The notes beneath the pieces are model-generated. The model had not been told where the DNA came from. It was given only the letters and a program-made list of their open reading frames with translations, and did no database searches. Source: Lates calcarifer (taxonomy: Eukaryota > Chordata > Actinopteri > Centropomidae). Taken from it: 64,000 nucleotides of DNA. Shown in pieces: positions 1 through 14,470 of the stretch; within the stretch, counting starts at the first letter, position 1; every line of letters begins with the position of its first letter. The translations under genes were made by a program, and so were the position numbers. The DNA is taken from positions 21,577,336 through 21,641,335 of the forward strand of contig NC_066849.1 in assembly GCF_001640805.2 (NCBI RefSeq). The letters are read 5' to 3'.

Positions 1-319
1 TATCAGAATGGTTAGTTTGCTATTTAGAAAAAAAAATCTTTAGCTGTTCCACAAAGTGCAAAGAAAGTACAAACGGAGGAGATGTGTGCGGGATGCCTCT
101 GCACGTCTGAGGTGAGGCTGAGCAGCAGGCAGTCACATTGCAGTACCATACAATCATCGTGTTTTTCTACACTCACATTCAGCTGTTTCAGATTTTTACC
201 CCTTGAGGTCAGTGCTGAAATTGTGTCCATCTTTCATCCCTGCACACACAGCTGGAGCTAACTCTTGCATTCATCTTTGCTGCAGGACAGTGAGTGAGTC
301 TGACTGAGACCTTCAGACC

Positions 320-545
320 TTTAAGATGATTACTTTCCTCTTCTGTCTCTTTATCTCTCTCTCTGCCTCTCTTTGTCTGTGCCTGCCCTCACTGGCTTTG
401 TTCCTTCATCTGTCTTTTAAATCTCTATCTTTTCCTTTTCTTCCTTCATTCCTTTCATCATCCCTTTCTCCCTCCAGTCTCCCATCCTCTCTCTTTGTTC
501 TTTCTCTCTGCCTCTCTCTTTGCCTCTCCTCTCTCTGGCCCCAGA
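320..545. repeat. pyrimidine-rich low-complexity tract
   Basis: Dense CTCT/CCTT words for about 220 bp. It yields spurious long open frames on both strands rich in Leu/Ser or Arg/Glu. Confidence 0.85.
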
Positions 546-3239
546 CAGATAGTGCTATAGGAAGAAGGCAACAGAGCTGGTGGTCAGCAAATCTTCTGTC
601 TTTCCTGCTGTATGCGTGTGTATACATGTGTGTGTGCCACAGTGTTGGATACAGGACAGGGGAGTCATCCGCTTTCCTGTCACAGCTTGTGACCCAAAAA
701 CCATGAGTGAGGTCTGGTCGATAGCTGGCCAGGTGCCTGCCGCAGGAGAGAGGCAATGGATGAGATTTGTCATCATTGCATCACCAGACAATATGGCAGC
801 AGAGGCAGGGCAGGGTTGGGAAGCTTACTGTCAAATGTATTCCATTACAGATGATTCATTACTGATCACAGAACAATTTCATTCTAATGTAAATCCTTTG
901 GCTTAAAGTTAAGTTAGTGTGATTGAGTTCTGAAACGCTTTCAATTTAATGGAAAAAGAGATTAAAAGCTATATTTTTCAACGAGTTGTAATTATCATCC
1001 TAATATCATACCCAAATTCTGGGATAACCTTATATAATTCAAGATTATGAAGAACTTGATTAATATAATATTAATCATTAATGGTTATAATAATAAGATT
1101 AATTCATTTCTCAAAAACACTACATGTTTGTGACAGTGGTCCACACAGTAAAAATGTTTTAACCCACTAAGTAACTGCCATCTGATAATCTGTGCTGTCT
1201 TTCAGCAAGGGTCACAATCAACATATTGTAATTGGATTACTTTAGTGCAGTTAAAGTAATGGAGTTACTGCAGCCTTTGTACCATTGCCAGTGAACATTA
1301 GGGATTATTCCTGACTCTTTCAGCTCATTCAGGAAAGAACCGTTTGATGCATTCAGACAGATGTTACAAGCTCCAGTTAACGTGAAACTTAATTTGTGGA
1401 CCTTGGAAACAACAATTTACAAAACAATTGCAGGGGCTGTTTTTGGAGCTTCTGGCCATGTCCTATAAACCATTCCTCAGATTTAACCTCTCCTTAGAAG
1501 AAACAATGTGACTGTGCATGTGCTAATCTCAAACGTTACGATTCCACGGTTCTTAGCCCTTTGATTTGTTTTGAATGACATCCCCGTCATCTCCTAACAT
1601 GTGATCCAGTTCATCTTCACACTGGATTTGTATTCTGAGGTGGTGGTAGGTCAGCTGACAGTATGAGTACATCCATTCAGTGAGAGCAACCAGGCAGCAG
1701 CTAGAGGTGTCAAAAGCAGTGGTTTCAATCAAATGCTGAAGGTTCAGCAGTTGTATCTAGTTGCTGAGGAGAGAAAAGTGACTCTAAGCAATAAACAAAG
1801 CTTAATATAATTGTGCCCATAGAGTAAGGTAGAACTTTGTTGTCAGGCCTGTTGTAAGAACAATAGGCCTGTTAAAACGCAATATATTATACTGTGTTTT
1901 GTGTAGACAAATTTTTTGCCTTTGTTTTCTGAAGAAATAAAACACTATTTTTCATTTGTATTCTTCAGGATGTGGAAGCATTTATTTGGCAGGCGTATTC
2001 ATCTGGATCCAGCCCAGCTGTGCCATTTCTTGCCAAACAGCATGTGATGGTTCATACTGTACATGAACAGGGTTGAATGAACCTCGCCGCCAAAAAGCTT
2101 TTATTTTTTCTGGCAGTGGTGAATCTGTTTTTTAAGTTAAAAAAATGTCAGAATATTCTTTGTTGGCAAGGTTTGGTATCTGCCAAATAAGAAATGATGA
2201 TACTCCAAACTGGGTTCTTTTTTTTTTTTTCTTTTTTGGCTTAGTCATGTTACATCTCAGATAAGGTTGTTAAGCTTTCTTTGTGGTTTAAGAAGGGTTG
2301 ATGTGCTGTTTGAAAGACCTGCACTTAAGAGAAGCAAGAGCCCCTGCAGACAGAGATGAAAACTTTTTCTCTTTTTATGTGTTTTCCTGCCCTTCACCTG
2401 TATACTGATAACACTGACAAACCAACTCCCATTGCAGAATAGTGTCTGGCTTTAGAGGGACATAATCACACTGACACTGGAAGTCATATCTTACCACATA
2501 AACCCCCCCATACATAATTCAAAGGCAGAATTTTTCTCATGCTCTAGTAATCTGGTTAAATAATTTGGGGATTACATTGCCTCAGCTGCACACCAGTAAG
2601 GGGATCAGCGCTCTGCCCATGAAATGCCCTCTGTTGTGTGGTACAAAGGGCATCTCAGTCGCCCATGTATTTGCAGTCTGGATAATCTCCCACTGGCTTT
2701 AGCACCAAACGCAGGCATGGTTTCATATCTGGGAGGCTTTGTTAACAGCTAATAGGGGTGTTTACTCCACCCCCAGGCCGAGCTGTGACTTTGACGCAGA
2801 CAATTTAATCAGGAGCAATCACGCTGCGATGCAAACGTAGGCTGGTTGTTAAAGGAACGCTTGTAAATTCTTTGGCTTTTAATTTGTGGCTTTAAAAATC
2901 ACGAAAGAACAGAATGAACAACAAATTTCCCATTTATGAGGCTTATTTATGAGATGTATTGAATAAACCTCATGAATCTGAAAATTGTTGTCAGAATAAG
3001 AGACAATATGTCTTATTCTCTTCTATCTGTGGAGCATCTGAGCCAATTTCACAATCAGGCACTTGGCTGTTTGAAATCAAATATGGACTGCTTCCCTTTT
3101 CCCTATTGTCCATCTGCCAGATGCCTCTCTGTGACTAGTTTAGTTCTCTCCCCTCCGCTGCCATCAGTATTCCTCCAACATAACCTGCTCCATCGGGTCC
3201 CAACCTACACATTAGGGTAAGGAGTGAGCAGCATTGCTT

Positions 3240-3615
3240 ATTTAGACTGGACTCTTTGGTGGAGGAAGATAGAGGGAGGCAAAAAGGAAAGACGTAACCA
3301 AGAGACAGAGGGAGTATAGAGAAATAGAGAAAAGGGGGAGCTATGGAAGAAGGTAGACAAAGGTGAAGGTGAAAGGAGACAAAGCAGCCAGAGAGGGCAG
3401 ACCCAATCTGCCCTCTTCCCTCTGAGTCCTCACTCCTGTGATCCCCTGGGAGAGAAGAGAGGGGGATGAAGAGATGGTACGGAGGGACGTAAAAGGGGAG
3501 GTCAGATCATTAGGCGGCTAGAGGTGAAAGGTCACAGCAGGGGGTAGTCTGGAAGCAGTGAACCTGAGAGGAGAGGAGAGGAGAGGAGAGGAAAGGAGAG
3601 GAGAAGAGAGGAGGA
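3240..3615. repeat. purine-rich tract with (GGAGA)n at its 3' end
   Basis: AG-rich on the + strand. It includes about 8 GGAGA/GAGAG pentamer units at 3567-3604, interrupted by one GGAAA. Confidence 0.85.
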
Positions 3616-6600
3616 GTCAGTGACAAGTCAAAAGTTCTCACAGCTTGAACAGGCTTACGAAATATTGATTTGCGCATCCTCATGTCATGTTGAACAGGAC
3701 TTTAAAACTCTTAATCTTAGAGGTACAACAGCATGATTAGGAGATGTGTTCAGAAGATGTCCAGGGTAGAATTCAGCTGACTGCTGGAATGACTCAACTT
3801 TTAGTCAAGTAAACAACCCACAGGCATCTCCCCTCACTAATCTCTTAAATCACCCATGTTTTCCTTGTGAGAGAACCGACAAAGATTTTGTCAGTCGCTC
3901 AGTAGAACTCCTTCGCGTGACTTTAATGTCGCCTTGACAAGAATATACCAAATTCTTTTTCTCTGCTGAGTTTACAGCTTCATGTTGGGAATGCTGATGT
4001 TTTTTGTAATTTGTGTATATGTGCATATGTATATGGCTGAACAGTGGTAATAAAGGGGAGCTGTTAACGTTCAAATTCTTTTCTTTAAATAGACAGGCTT
4101 GGCTGGTGTACTGCACTGTGAGCTTTTGCTACAAGCTGTGCATTCACTGATGAAACTTTATTTATTTCCATTTTAACTCACAGTGACACTTGCAAAAAAG
4201 CCATTATTAGCTTGCAGTCTCTATAAGTTCAATTGTAGTAAATTAGGTCTTATTTGTGTTGCACTGAACCTTGCTCGGTCAGAAGTGCCGACTCTCTCTC
4301 TCTCTTTCACCCTCACTATTATTTCCCACCGGGCTGATCATAATAATATCAGTACAAATTGAAAATCTGCTCATCTAAATGCAAATCCTAAATGGCATTT
4401 CCAATTATTTTCTTTACACACTGTGTCTAATTTCCATATATTCACAAAAACTTTGTTTCTTTCCATCCAAATAGGTACACTGATGTGTAATTTCATACCA
4501 TAATTTTAGTTTGTACTTTTTACCACAGGCTTCTCTGATATTGCGGGAAAACACTTTGTATTGATATTTCAGAAGCTCGATAATGCTGGTTAGCATTTTG
4601 AAAAATCCAAAATGTCACCATGGTCCTGTACAGCATCTAAACCTTCTGAACTCTCAGGCAAAACCTCAGCAACACAAACATCCAAAACACAAAAAATAAC
4701 AAAATCTTTGAAAATATCACTTTAATTGTAAGATTAAGATTAATATATACAGAGTTGCTGAAACAGAGCTCATGCCTTTCTTTTCATATTGTTGTGAAAT
4801 AGGCTTTTTGGACATCGATGCACAACAACAGTCTCTCACATGTTGATTGCACATTGTTGTGTTTTTGTGTTACTGGTGCAAGAAGTCAGAGGAGGTGAAC
4901 ATGCAGCAGGGGTCAGAAGTCATGTCACCATGAGTGTGTCTTAGCCCACTAAAACACCAGGGACACCCAATTATTTGCTGTTCATCAGGGATTTAACTGG
5001 AGTGCAGCAACAATGTTAATGAAGTGAGATGGAAAGTGGGCTATAGGGATGACCTGGCTTGTGTTCAGACAAGCATTTAAATGGAATTAAGAACAAGGGG
5101 ATGAAGACAGAAAACTGAGATCAGGCCTAATCCTTCTGTCCAAGTAGTAAACAGCATAAGGAAGGAGAGCAATAAACAACAATAGTCTCTCTTCTCTCTA
5201 TAGCAAATTAAACAAAGAGAAAAATGGGACTAGAAATGAATCCTTGCTCACTTTTAATATCATGTAATTGCAGTCTGAGTATTTTTCTATTGCTCACTGG
5301 AGCTGAAAGTTTCTTATACCAGTCCTGTGCACTTGAAACTAAATTGTTTACAATGGTCAGTGAGGATTCCTTCCTTTTTGATACTCTTCTGCCCTCCTTA
5401 ACTGTCCTTAATTAAAACACTGAGCTCTGGAGGGATGTTTTTCTGTAACCCCAAACTCCTGAATTACAATTACATCATTGCAGTCTTGTTGTTTTTGTTA
5501 CAGATTACATGTAATCAGCAATGTTAATACATGTGTAAAGTTGCCCTTTCCAGACATGATATTGTTGCCCCGAGTATTTTTGGCTGAATTTTAAAAGAGT
5601 AGTTTGAATCAGTCCTAGATGGTCGAACAGAGAGGAATGAGAGAGGAGGATGATTAATGTGGAGCTAGACCGAGAAAGGAAATCACAGGCGGTCTCTGGT
5701 CGAACGCATGCCAGAGTGAAAGAGGGAGCTGCTGACTCAGCTGACCATATAAAAGTGAGTGATGTCACTTACCAGATTTTGGCAGGTGTGTGTGCATGCA
5801 TGTGCATCCTTGAGTGAGTGTGTGTTTTGGTCCAGGCATGCAATGAGCCGGACATGAAAGATACATGCGAGGAACATGGATGTAGATTGATGGAGGTGTG
5901 CATATGTGCAAGGCATGTAATCAGGATATGGAAATTGAGGTGTGTGTATTTGAGTTTGAGAAGAGGGAAATTAGATTGGACTTTAAGTTGATGTTGGAGA
6001 AAGAAAAACTGAGAAGAAGGAGGAGGGAGAGAGAGCAGTGAAGCGCTGTCAACGCACGCTGCAGTTGGTTTTCTCCACAGGGGGTTTTTGCTATACTCTT
6101 GTAGTGATATCGCTCACAAACAACCTCTCTGGGGGATTAAATGTAAGGACTTAGACACTGAGAATGGGGCTCTGGTCTGTTCTTCTGTTGAATCCCTCCT
6201 GTGCTCTATGATAGGGGTCAGCTTAGACCACCATGTGTTGGCACCATGGTGCCTAAGCCCAACAAGAGGCGATTAAAATAGGTCAAGTGAAGCTTTGGCA
6301 AGATGGCCTTTGTCAACCCTTAAACCCGGTCTGAATACCTTAAAGAAAGGAGATTGGTGGGAAAAGAACATAGCAAACATCCACTTTTTTACTACAGACA
6401 AAGAGGTTTATTCTTACTTTATTCTATTTTTTATATTTATGTTTTGGATACCAGAACTGCACAAGTGAAAAAAAAAATCAGAATTTGTTATAGCAGCAGA
6501 AGTGTGCTAATAGCAGCAATCACACATTCTGGCTTGTTCTAACATTAACAGTAATTTGGAGAGGAAATGGGAGAGAATCGTAGCTGGCAGATTTCACTCG

Positions 6601-8599
6601 GGGAGCTGTCACTCCAGGCTACATAATATCACAACACACATCTGCCTCTAACTATTTAACTCAGGTTCCCTTTGCCCAGCCCAAACACAAACTGCACCCT
6701 ACAACCAACACCATATGCCCCAGTTTCTTAAACTAATAGTCTGTAGCAAAAAAATGGGTCAGAGGCATATTCCTCCTGGGTTGCCCACATGACAGCAGAA
6801 CCATTTGTTTCATTAGATTGGTTCCCAGGATGACTGACTAAATTTCTTTTGGTTTGAAAAATCCTGCCCATATGGTGTTTGCACAGTGCACAGACTCAAA
6901 AAACACACACAGTATGACAAGGTGTAGGGAAAGCTGCTACCTGCTTGTGTTTCCCCTCATAAACAAGTCTTGTAATATTAATTGCATTTACAAAGACAAT
7001 ATGAGCCTTGTTCCCTGCAGCAGCACTTCATTTTAACATCAATCATAACAGCAGGGGAGACGCATAAATATTTCATCCCAATCTAATAGCAATAAAAGTA
7101 GTGAGTGAGAAAATCTGGGAGAAAAAAAACTATTTTGTTCACTGTTGTTTAAACTTCTTTAGAGACAAGCTATGTTCTAACTTAACCCTGTGATCCTCAG
7201 CCTAGACTGATGCTGTGCTGATGTTTAGCCAGTTTATCAGAGGATCTTGACACTGTTGGAATTGGTAGTTACCCTCCATGTGAAAGGCTTTGCCATCCTC
7301 ACCTCCATTATCCTCTTAACTTCTCACCAGGTACTGGAGAACAGGTACTCCCATGTAGTGTGCCTACAGGGCAATGAGCCTTATGTGTGTCTCGAAATTT
7401 TTACCTGAACGTAAGGACAATCAATGTTATTTCATCACAATTCTATTTGAAATAGCTTATTGTGTTTTCTCTTACTCTGTTGTGATTATGCAGTGCTTTT
7501 ATTGTGGAACATTTCCAAGCAATCAATATTTTTGGGAGCTCTTATTCTGGGCAATCGATACTTAGTTGTGTGGCTTTGCACCTTTATGTGGGTTATGGTG
7601 TGTACAAGCACCAAAAACAAGTGACTGCCTCGTAGGGTGCATCAGAAATATACACTGCCATCTGCTGTTCTTGATGACCTCAGGGTGATTCTTCCTCTCA
7701 CCTGTCCATCCATCATTCACTAATTCAGTCAATGAGTCAATAAGCCAGTATAGCTGAGTTCATACATGTGGGTGGTGCAGAGCATGCACTGGAAAACAAC
7801 AGAAAGAGAAACATTTCCCTAAAAAACATTAGTGCTGGAAAGTGTTTGTGTTGGAGTCACGATCAATAACACAGACTGAGGCATTCATGCAAATGGTTGT
7901 ATATGAAAGAAGTATAATTATTATCCATTATCTTCTAAAGATGAAAAGAAATTTACCACAGTGTTTACCAGGCCTCTCGCTCATGCAGTTTGAGACACAC
8001 TGTTCTTTGGGGAAAGCCCACTAACTTGTTATCACGCTGCAGCTGTTTGCGTTTCCACCATATTTCCCCCCTATGCATATTGACTGATGGACTGAAATAC
8101 TGGGCTGAGCTGTGATGATTTTGTCATCGTAATGGAACAGCTCAGTGAGCAACCAGGAAGTGTTTACTGAGATTAATAGAAAGACTGCGACAATTTTAGG
8201 GCTCTGTGGAATTGCAAATGACAGGACAAGACAGGCCAAAAGGGACAGAACAAAGGAAGACTCAGAGCAGGACTGGCACATGCAAGTTGGTCTCTTTCCT
8301 TCACACTCGAAGATGAGGATCATACTTTATGCATTGAATTTCTTAAGTTCATTCATCTCGAATGAAAGTATGTTACTGTAGAATAAACCCGTCTAAACAG
8401 CGTTATCAAAGTATAGCATCATGGGATCATTCTATAGAACTGTTCACACAATACTGAATGACAGATCAAGCATGATCCTAGTGTGAGCATGAATAGAGGA
8501 TATAATAGGTATGCAGAACACAGTGAGATCTCTGACAAGGATGACATTGCTTTGCTGTTTATATTGTGTACAACCTGGATATGTGCTGGGTGTCTTTGT

Positions 8600-8640
8600 C
8601 TCCTCTCTCTCTCTCTGTCTCTCTCTGTCTCTCACTCTCA
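8600..8640. repeat. (CT)n/(TCTG) microsatellite
   Basis: CTCTCTCTCTCTGTCTCTCT-type run; a second short CT run is at ~8772-8792. Confidence 0.85.
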
Positions 8641-11600
8641 GTAATGATAATGATTACAAACCTGCCAGACAACTGTAACGACATCCATCAGGCTTATCTC
8701 ATGTTGAGAGTCTAGCAGACACAGACACACAAGAATCATGCACAGCAGGGCATATGAACACACACAAACCTCTTCTCTTTCTCTCTCTCTCTAACACACA
8801 TTCACGCTGACAACGTCTAACATATCACACTGCTTCTTGTCTTCCTCCAGCTCCTTTTATAACTCCCCCGTTCATGCAGAGGAGACACTGCTTCCAAATG
8901 ATGTCATTCGCAGTTCCAGCCAACTCTGCCCATGTCGCTGTTAAATCCCACTTGACAGAGGCTTTGTCTTTAGTTTGGGGCTCCCAAGTAAATAGGCAGC
9001 AGTGTGTGTGTGTCTGTTTGAGAGAGAGGGGTGGGGTGTGGGCAGGAGGGACAGAGTGTAATGGGTGCACGAAGAGTTCTGAAAACTTGTTTTGCTTCAA
9101 ATTGATTTTTTTTCATTCAAAAGTATACAATCAGCCAGACAACATAACTACTTATCATTATCTAAATTCGTAACAGAAATCTCTTGAAAGCCTGACTGTA
9201 GAGTACTTATCCTCCTTCAATCATCTTCTCTGGCCTCGCAAGTGTGATTGTTGACAACTTCTCTCACTCAGTGGACACTGCACAACAACAACATTTTACA
9301 ACTGTTCAAACAGATTAAGCTATGTAATGTGGGCTTATTACAGCCCAACCTTTGCAGGATTATACCTAACTGAAGTACTATGTGGGAAAGAATGTGTTTC
9401 CTGATAGAAACACAATCCTGCATCGAGAGATTTTTTATTCAAAATACGAGTAGGAACATACATTTTTGTATTTTGAGGTTACATCAATAAAGATTGAACC
9501 AGTAAAATCCCAGCCATTTAGCAAAAAACCCAGAGGCATGAATCCACAGGCCCTCTACAACTAAACATCAGTGCCATAGGATGTTCCAAACAGGCTTTTG
9601 TATTTGGGTTATGCAGCTAGCAGCTGTGTTGAGAAAGAAGATCTACTACAGAAAAAAAAAAACCTTTATAAATAGCAGCATCACCTGAAAATGTCAATGC
9701 TTGATCTACAGCACAGATGCCAGATGTGCCTGCATGTGTGTCTCTGTTGAGTTTGATGCAAATAACTGAAGTGGGGCAATGTTTCCACTGGTTCAAACAA
9801 CTGTATTTACTGTATGTGTGTATGCTCAATGACTGAATGGATATGGGATGGAGGGGGGATATAAAGAAGATGCAGAGACGCTTCAGGAAACACTACATCC
9901 ACATAATGAGGAAAAATCTGTGACTGGGTGAAGAAGAATGCAAGGATTTGCATGCAGTAAAAAGAGCTAACACAATGTTACAATAAGTGGACAGTTATGC
10001 ACAATGCATGTAAAAAATTAATTGACTAACATTAACTTGCACATTTGTGGACAGACAAACAGCAAGCTTGTAAGCAAAGTGTTTAGTTATGCTGACAAAC
10101 CTGAATGTATGTATTTTTCCTTGAAATTAGAATCAATTATTCATGGATGAATAAGACAATTCAAATACAAAAGTCATTTTATTCTACTGTCATGGGAATG
10201 TTTAAAAGCAAGACCTGCTTATACTACTAATACACCACCTATAGCACAATGTGACCTACAATATCTCCCTAAAGCAGTGGTTCTGAACCTCCTGTTCCTG
10301 CTTTACTTCACTAATGAGGCCTTAAAGGAAAAAAACAGGAATCAGATATCAGGTGAGGAATCAGTGAAAATAATACCATGGGATTTCTGCAGTCCTCCAC
10401 TCCACGTGGACGATAAAGCGGTATTTAATCTGTCTCTGTCACACTTTGTTTTGGCCTCAACTTGCCTGAATCGAGCTGAATAAAGCTGCTTTAACTGATA
10501 TATGGCCCAGATATAGCTCCAGCTCCATATTACTACATGTCCTGCTTTGGTATTTTCATTATGTTGCTGTGGCATTAAGACCTCACAAGTCCTGCTGTTT
10601 TTCATTTATTCCAACATGTTGTGGAGACTAGCTGCTTTACTGAATGAGATTTGGGAAGTCCAGACTGATTTTGCTGAGGTGTCACATACTGCAGGATCTG
10701 AGTGCAGAATTGTTGGAGCATATTGGCCTAATATCATGACAATATCTCACAATTTGAACCTGCTAACAGGTGAAGCCAGCTACTGTAATCCTACAAATCC
10801 TAATTATTAAAAAGTGGCACACTAGCAGAGAGGCAATGTCAGCCCCTAATTGTGCAAATTGATGGGGGAGAGAAGGACAGGAAATGAAGGAGGGAGGGAT
10901 GGCTGGAGCAAGAGGGAAAGGAGAGAGAAAAATGGGAGCGTGTGATGGCATGGGGAGAGGGAACAAATTAAGAAAAGAAGGTGGGGTAAAAGAAAGGGAT
11001 CGTCCTCCATTTTACTAACCGAGCCACCTGCGGTGTTCTGATTGGAGGCCTGCTGACATACAGGGTCACAGGATGGCATCAAGTTGCCATGGGCAACCAG
11101 GGCACATGCGCTAATGAGACAGATATGAGAAGAGGAGAGAGACAGGGAAGGGCAGACGAACAGGGGGATATAGTCTGAGACAAACGGTGCAAAAGAGTAG
11201 AATACTGAGAAAAAACAGGTAGAGAGAATGCTGTCTATAGCCTTAGCCATCTATTTAAAACGCAAGCTGCATTTTGGGGCTTGGCTCCATGACTCCTCAC
11301 TAAGCCATCACAACCCTCTGATGGTGGGAAAGGGAAACTGTGAAGTGTGGACTGAAGTCAGAGATCAAGCTGGTGCTTAAATTCACCCCTATAGCATGTG
11401 CTATTGCTATGCAACCATTCCCCACACATTCTCAATCAGCATGCATCTTAAACTGTTTGTGTTGCAGTGGTTCACTAATAGTTCATTTCCAATTTAAACA
11501 TTTAATTCTCACTCCACCTCTCAGTCTTTCTCTGGGGGGGCTAAAGACCAGCTCTCATCTCTTCCATACTGATAGGGATAAGCGTTGGGATTTAGCACTG

Positions 11601-12974
11601 AGCCAGGGCACTGATCCAGGCATCCACCCTCATGGCCTCTCCTAGCCCCAATCCCACCACTACACCACCGTAACATCAGCCCCAGAATTGGAGCTTAATA
11701 ATGTGACATCGGATTCAATCTATTTTTACTCATATTTGGCCTCAGTGTACTCCCCTCTGCGCTGTGGTGGGACTTGTCTGCTGGTGATATGAGGTGGACT
11801 GAGGAAACTTGTAAACATGGTTGGATGCTATAACTTTTTAGTTATAAGAAGAATTATTAATCAATAATTTTCTTATTTTTGAAGTTAGTGAAGGAGTAGT
11901 GATATCTCTGTATATATCAACCTACTATGCACTGTTCTTTCTACTTTTTTTCTTCTAAATCAATTAAACTGTTAATGACATATTTGATAGTGATTAATGA
12001 AACCCCCATATTGTGAAAATGTAATTAATTACATACATGTTAAGGATTTTTAAATCTCACTTCTCACAGGTAGTGGCTTTATTGACTTCTCTTGCATTTC
12101 GGAAATGTTCACAAATAAGACAGAAATGCACCAAGGACCCAATGATACAGTAATATTGCTGGAGGGATTTAGGGTGGAAGAACATAATAACCACATAACC
12201 ACAAGTGTGGAGAGGAAGGAAATAACAGTGATTAATTGCCCACAGCGCAGTTCTTCTGGTTTGGCTGATTGTTTTCTGTACGTTTTTTTTTCCCTGACAA
12301 ATTGACTGGAAACTAATCTTGCTTTGCTCAGACAATCTCCCTTTGAATCCTGCATTCACTGCCTCTTGAGTTGTTAGGCTGCAGTAAAACTTGAGCGCCA
12401 TATTCAGAAAATGACTCACTGTTAGAATTGTCTTTTGAAGCTATTGGTTTAAAATGATTTCTATTAGTCTCATGATGAATGTCAAAGTGGATGATGAAAT
12501 ATGCAGGAAAGTGTAATAACAGTGAGATTAGTTTAGTTTATCAGAAAACATCAGTCATGCTTTCTGTTGCTGTACTTTTGCAATACTGCCTCTAATAAAT
12601 TACACTCTACTAATTTGCAACAGTAAATATGTTAAGAAACACAATTTAAATTGGATTATGTTTCATCAGCAAAATAAGGAAAGGTTTTTAATGACCATAT
12701 ATTATTTTATGTTCATATGTTCATATTAAGATCCCATCCATAAATGTTTCAAGACATATAAAAATACATAGCTGTCAGTTATAGTTTATGTCTAATATAT
12801 GTTTTTCTGAGTGGCAAAGCACTGAGCCCCAATGCAAGGTGGTCAAAGTGGGCCCTGCCCATCATAATGCATTATAACTCAGAATTCTGCATTTCACATT
12901 TTTGAACTTCAAATCACCCATTACTTAATTTATTGTCAGGTACCGTCAATAACCTGTAAAACTCTTATGTTATT

Positions 12975-13022
12975 GAGATTAGATTAGATAGATACTTTAT
13001 TAATCCACACGGGAAATTCACA
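12975..13022. repeat. fish non-LTR-tail-like repeat ('GATACTTTATTAATCC...GGGAAATTCA')
   Basis: AGATTAGATTAGATAGATAC TTTATTAATCC, then GGGAAATTCA. This 'ACTTTATTGATCCC..GGGAAATTC' motif ends many fish non-LTR element copies, usually next to a GATA-like tail. Only the tail is clear; the body to the right is not recognisable. Confidence 0.6.
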
Positions 13023-13439
13023 AATGGATGGTGAATGGATGACATTAAGGACACCATGGAGCAGATGAGTTGGATCACAGAGTAATATAAATACTCATCA
13101 CCATTTAGCCATAGTTGCTCCATGTATATTACAGACTCTGTGCTAGATATGCTTGAGGTCTTTTGATACATTAGTGGCAGAATAAAACTGATTGATAAAG
13201 AAGATGGGCTGCGAACTGTTGCAGGCCCCAATGCAGCCACATTACCTGCAAGTTTTTCCTGAAAAAGTTCAACTACCAAGTTAAAAATTCATACAATTTT
13301 ATCGACACATTGTCCCTCATTGAAAAACCCAGAGTCTATGAATGTGCAAATATTGTTCATTTCAAAATTTCAAAACGTCAAACCACCTGGACACAAGATG
13401 CCTCCATTCTCAGTGGTTGTGCACTGAAGGTTTCAAGTC

Positions 13440-13497
13440 TCTACATCTCTCTTGTGTGAGTTGGATATAGTACCAACTCACACAAGAGAGATGTAGA
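13440..13497. repeat. perfect 25-bp inverted repeat with 8-bp loop (hairpin)
   Basis: Arm 13440-13464 (TCTACATCTCTCTTGTGTGA...) is the exact reverse complement of 13473-13497, with loop ATATAGTA at 13465-13472. Pairing stops abruptly on both sides (C opposite C at 13439/13498). No transposon ends or target duplication were recognised. Confidence 0.95.
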
Positions 13498-14029
13498 CTG
13501 GTTTCAAAACTACTTTTGCTGTCAGAAAATGATGTTTGTACTTGTAGCATGTCTTGAAACGGAAATTTCAGGCGAGCATGAACAAACTTCAGCAGACAAA
13601 TGTGGAAAACAGCCTCCTAATGTCAACAGAGGCAAATGCTTATTAATGGGTAAAATACTTCTTGAGGACATTTTATGTTTAAGCAACTAAAACCAAAACC
13701 ACAATTTTCTCTAATCTTCCTCAAAGTGCTTTTGTAATGTGTGTAGCAATATAAATTATATTTCAACATCACAAAAACAAACTTCAGCTGAAACACCAAT
13801 CTTACACCATTTTATGCTGTGTATATATTTCCCATGACTGCTATTAAGCCTCACTGTGTGGAAAACTACTTACTAGGCTTATGTTCAAATGACAGTTATT
13901 GTGTTCACATCAGTTTAAATAATAGTAATGTGTTTGATGGCAGAGTACCACTATCTTCCTTTCATCATTATAGATAAAAGTATTTGCATTCACAGGAAAG
14001 AGGAAACCATCAGCTTATCCTCCAGCTTT

Positions 14030-14470
14030 TCTTCCATCAAAAGCATCATCAGACAAGACCGAGAACAGAGGGTGAGCATGGAGAGCAGAGGGTGAAAGAG
14101 AGGGTGAGATCAAAATGGACAGACAGAAGGCAGGAGAAGAGGTTGTAATCCTTAGAAAGCAGTTTTCTGCAAGAAAACAGTAAGTAAAAACAGAGAGAGA
14201 ACAAATGGGGGATTAAAAATAAAACGTTAGAAAGAAGAACGAGATGAGCAGATATGTGCTGTGATTACTGTGACCAAAATGCTGTAAAACTAGCAATTAT
14301 GCCTGAACAGCAGAGAGAGGGGGAATGTGTGAGGGTGTGAGACAGACAAAGTGAGAATTTTGGAGGGAGAGGGGAAGAGAAAAGAGAAGAAAAATATGAG
14401 AGATAAATGAATTGAAGCGAGAAACAGATGGATAGAGGGACAGAGATTGGAGCTGAAAGATCAAACTGAT
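14030..14470. repeat. purine-rich region
   Basis: AG-rich DNA with many GAGAGAG, GAGGGTGA and AGAAAAG words. Two near-repeats of 'gagaacagagggtgagc/gagagcagagggtgaaag' lie at ~14060-14100. Confidence 0.6.

Larger units (their letters stand above)
1..12974. other. gene-poor DNA, no recognisable exon
   Basis: Apart from the CT tract near 0.4 kb, the purine tract at 3.2-3.6 kb and CT runs near 8.6-8.8 kb I see nothing with coding or RNA-gene character. The open frames here are short (up to ~134 codons), low-complexity or composition-driven. A CAGTGGTTCTGAACC string at ~10275 resembles a hAT-type end, but no partner end was found. Confidence 0.6.

Noticed and set aside
326..756. Long overlapping open frames on both strands
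   Set aside because: They come from a CT-rich low-complexity tract; the proteins are Leu/Ser/Phe or Arg/Glu runs.
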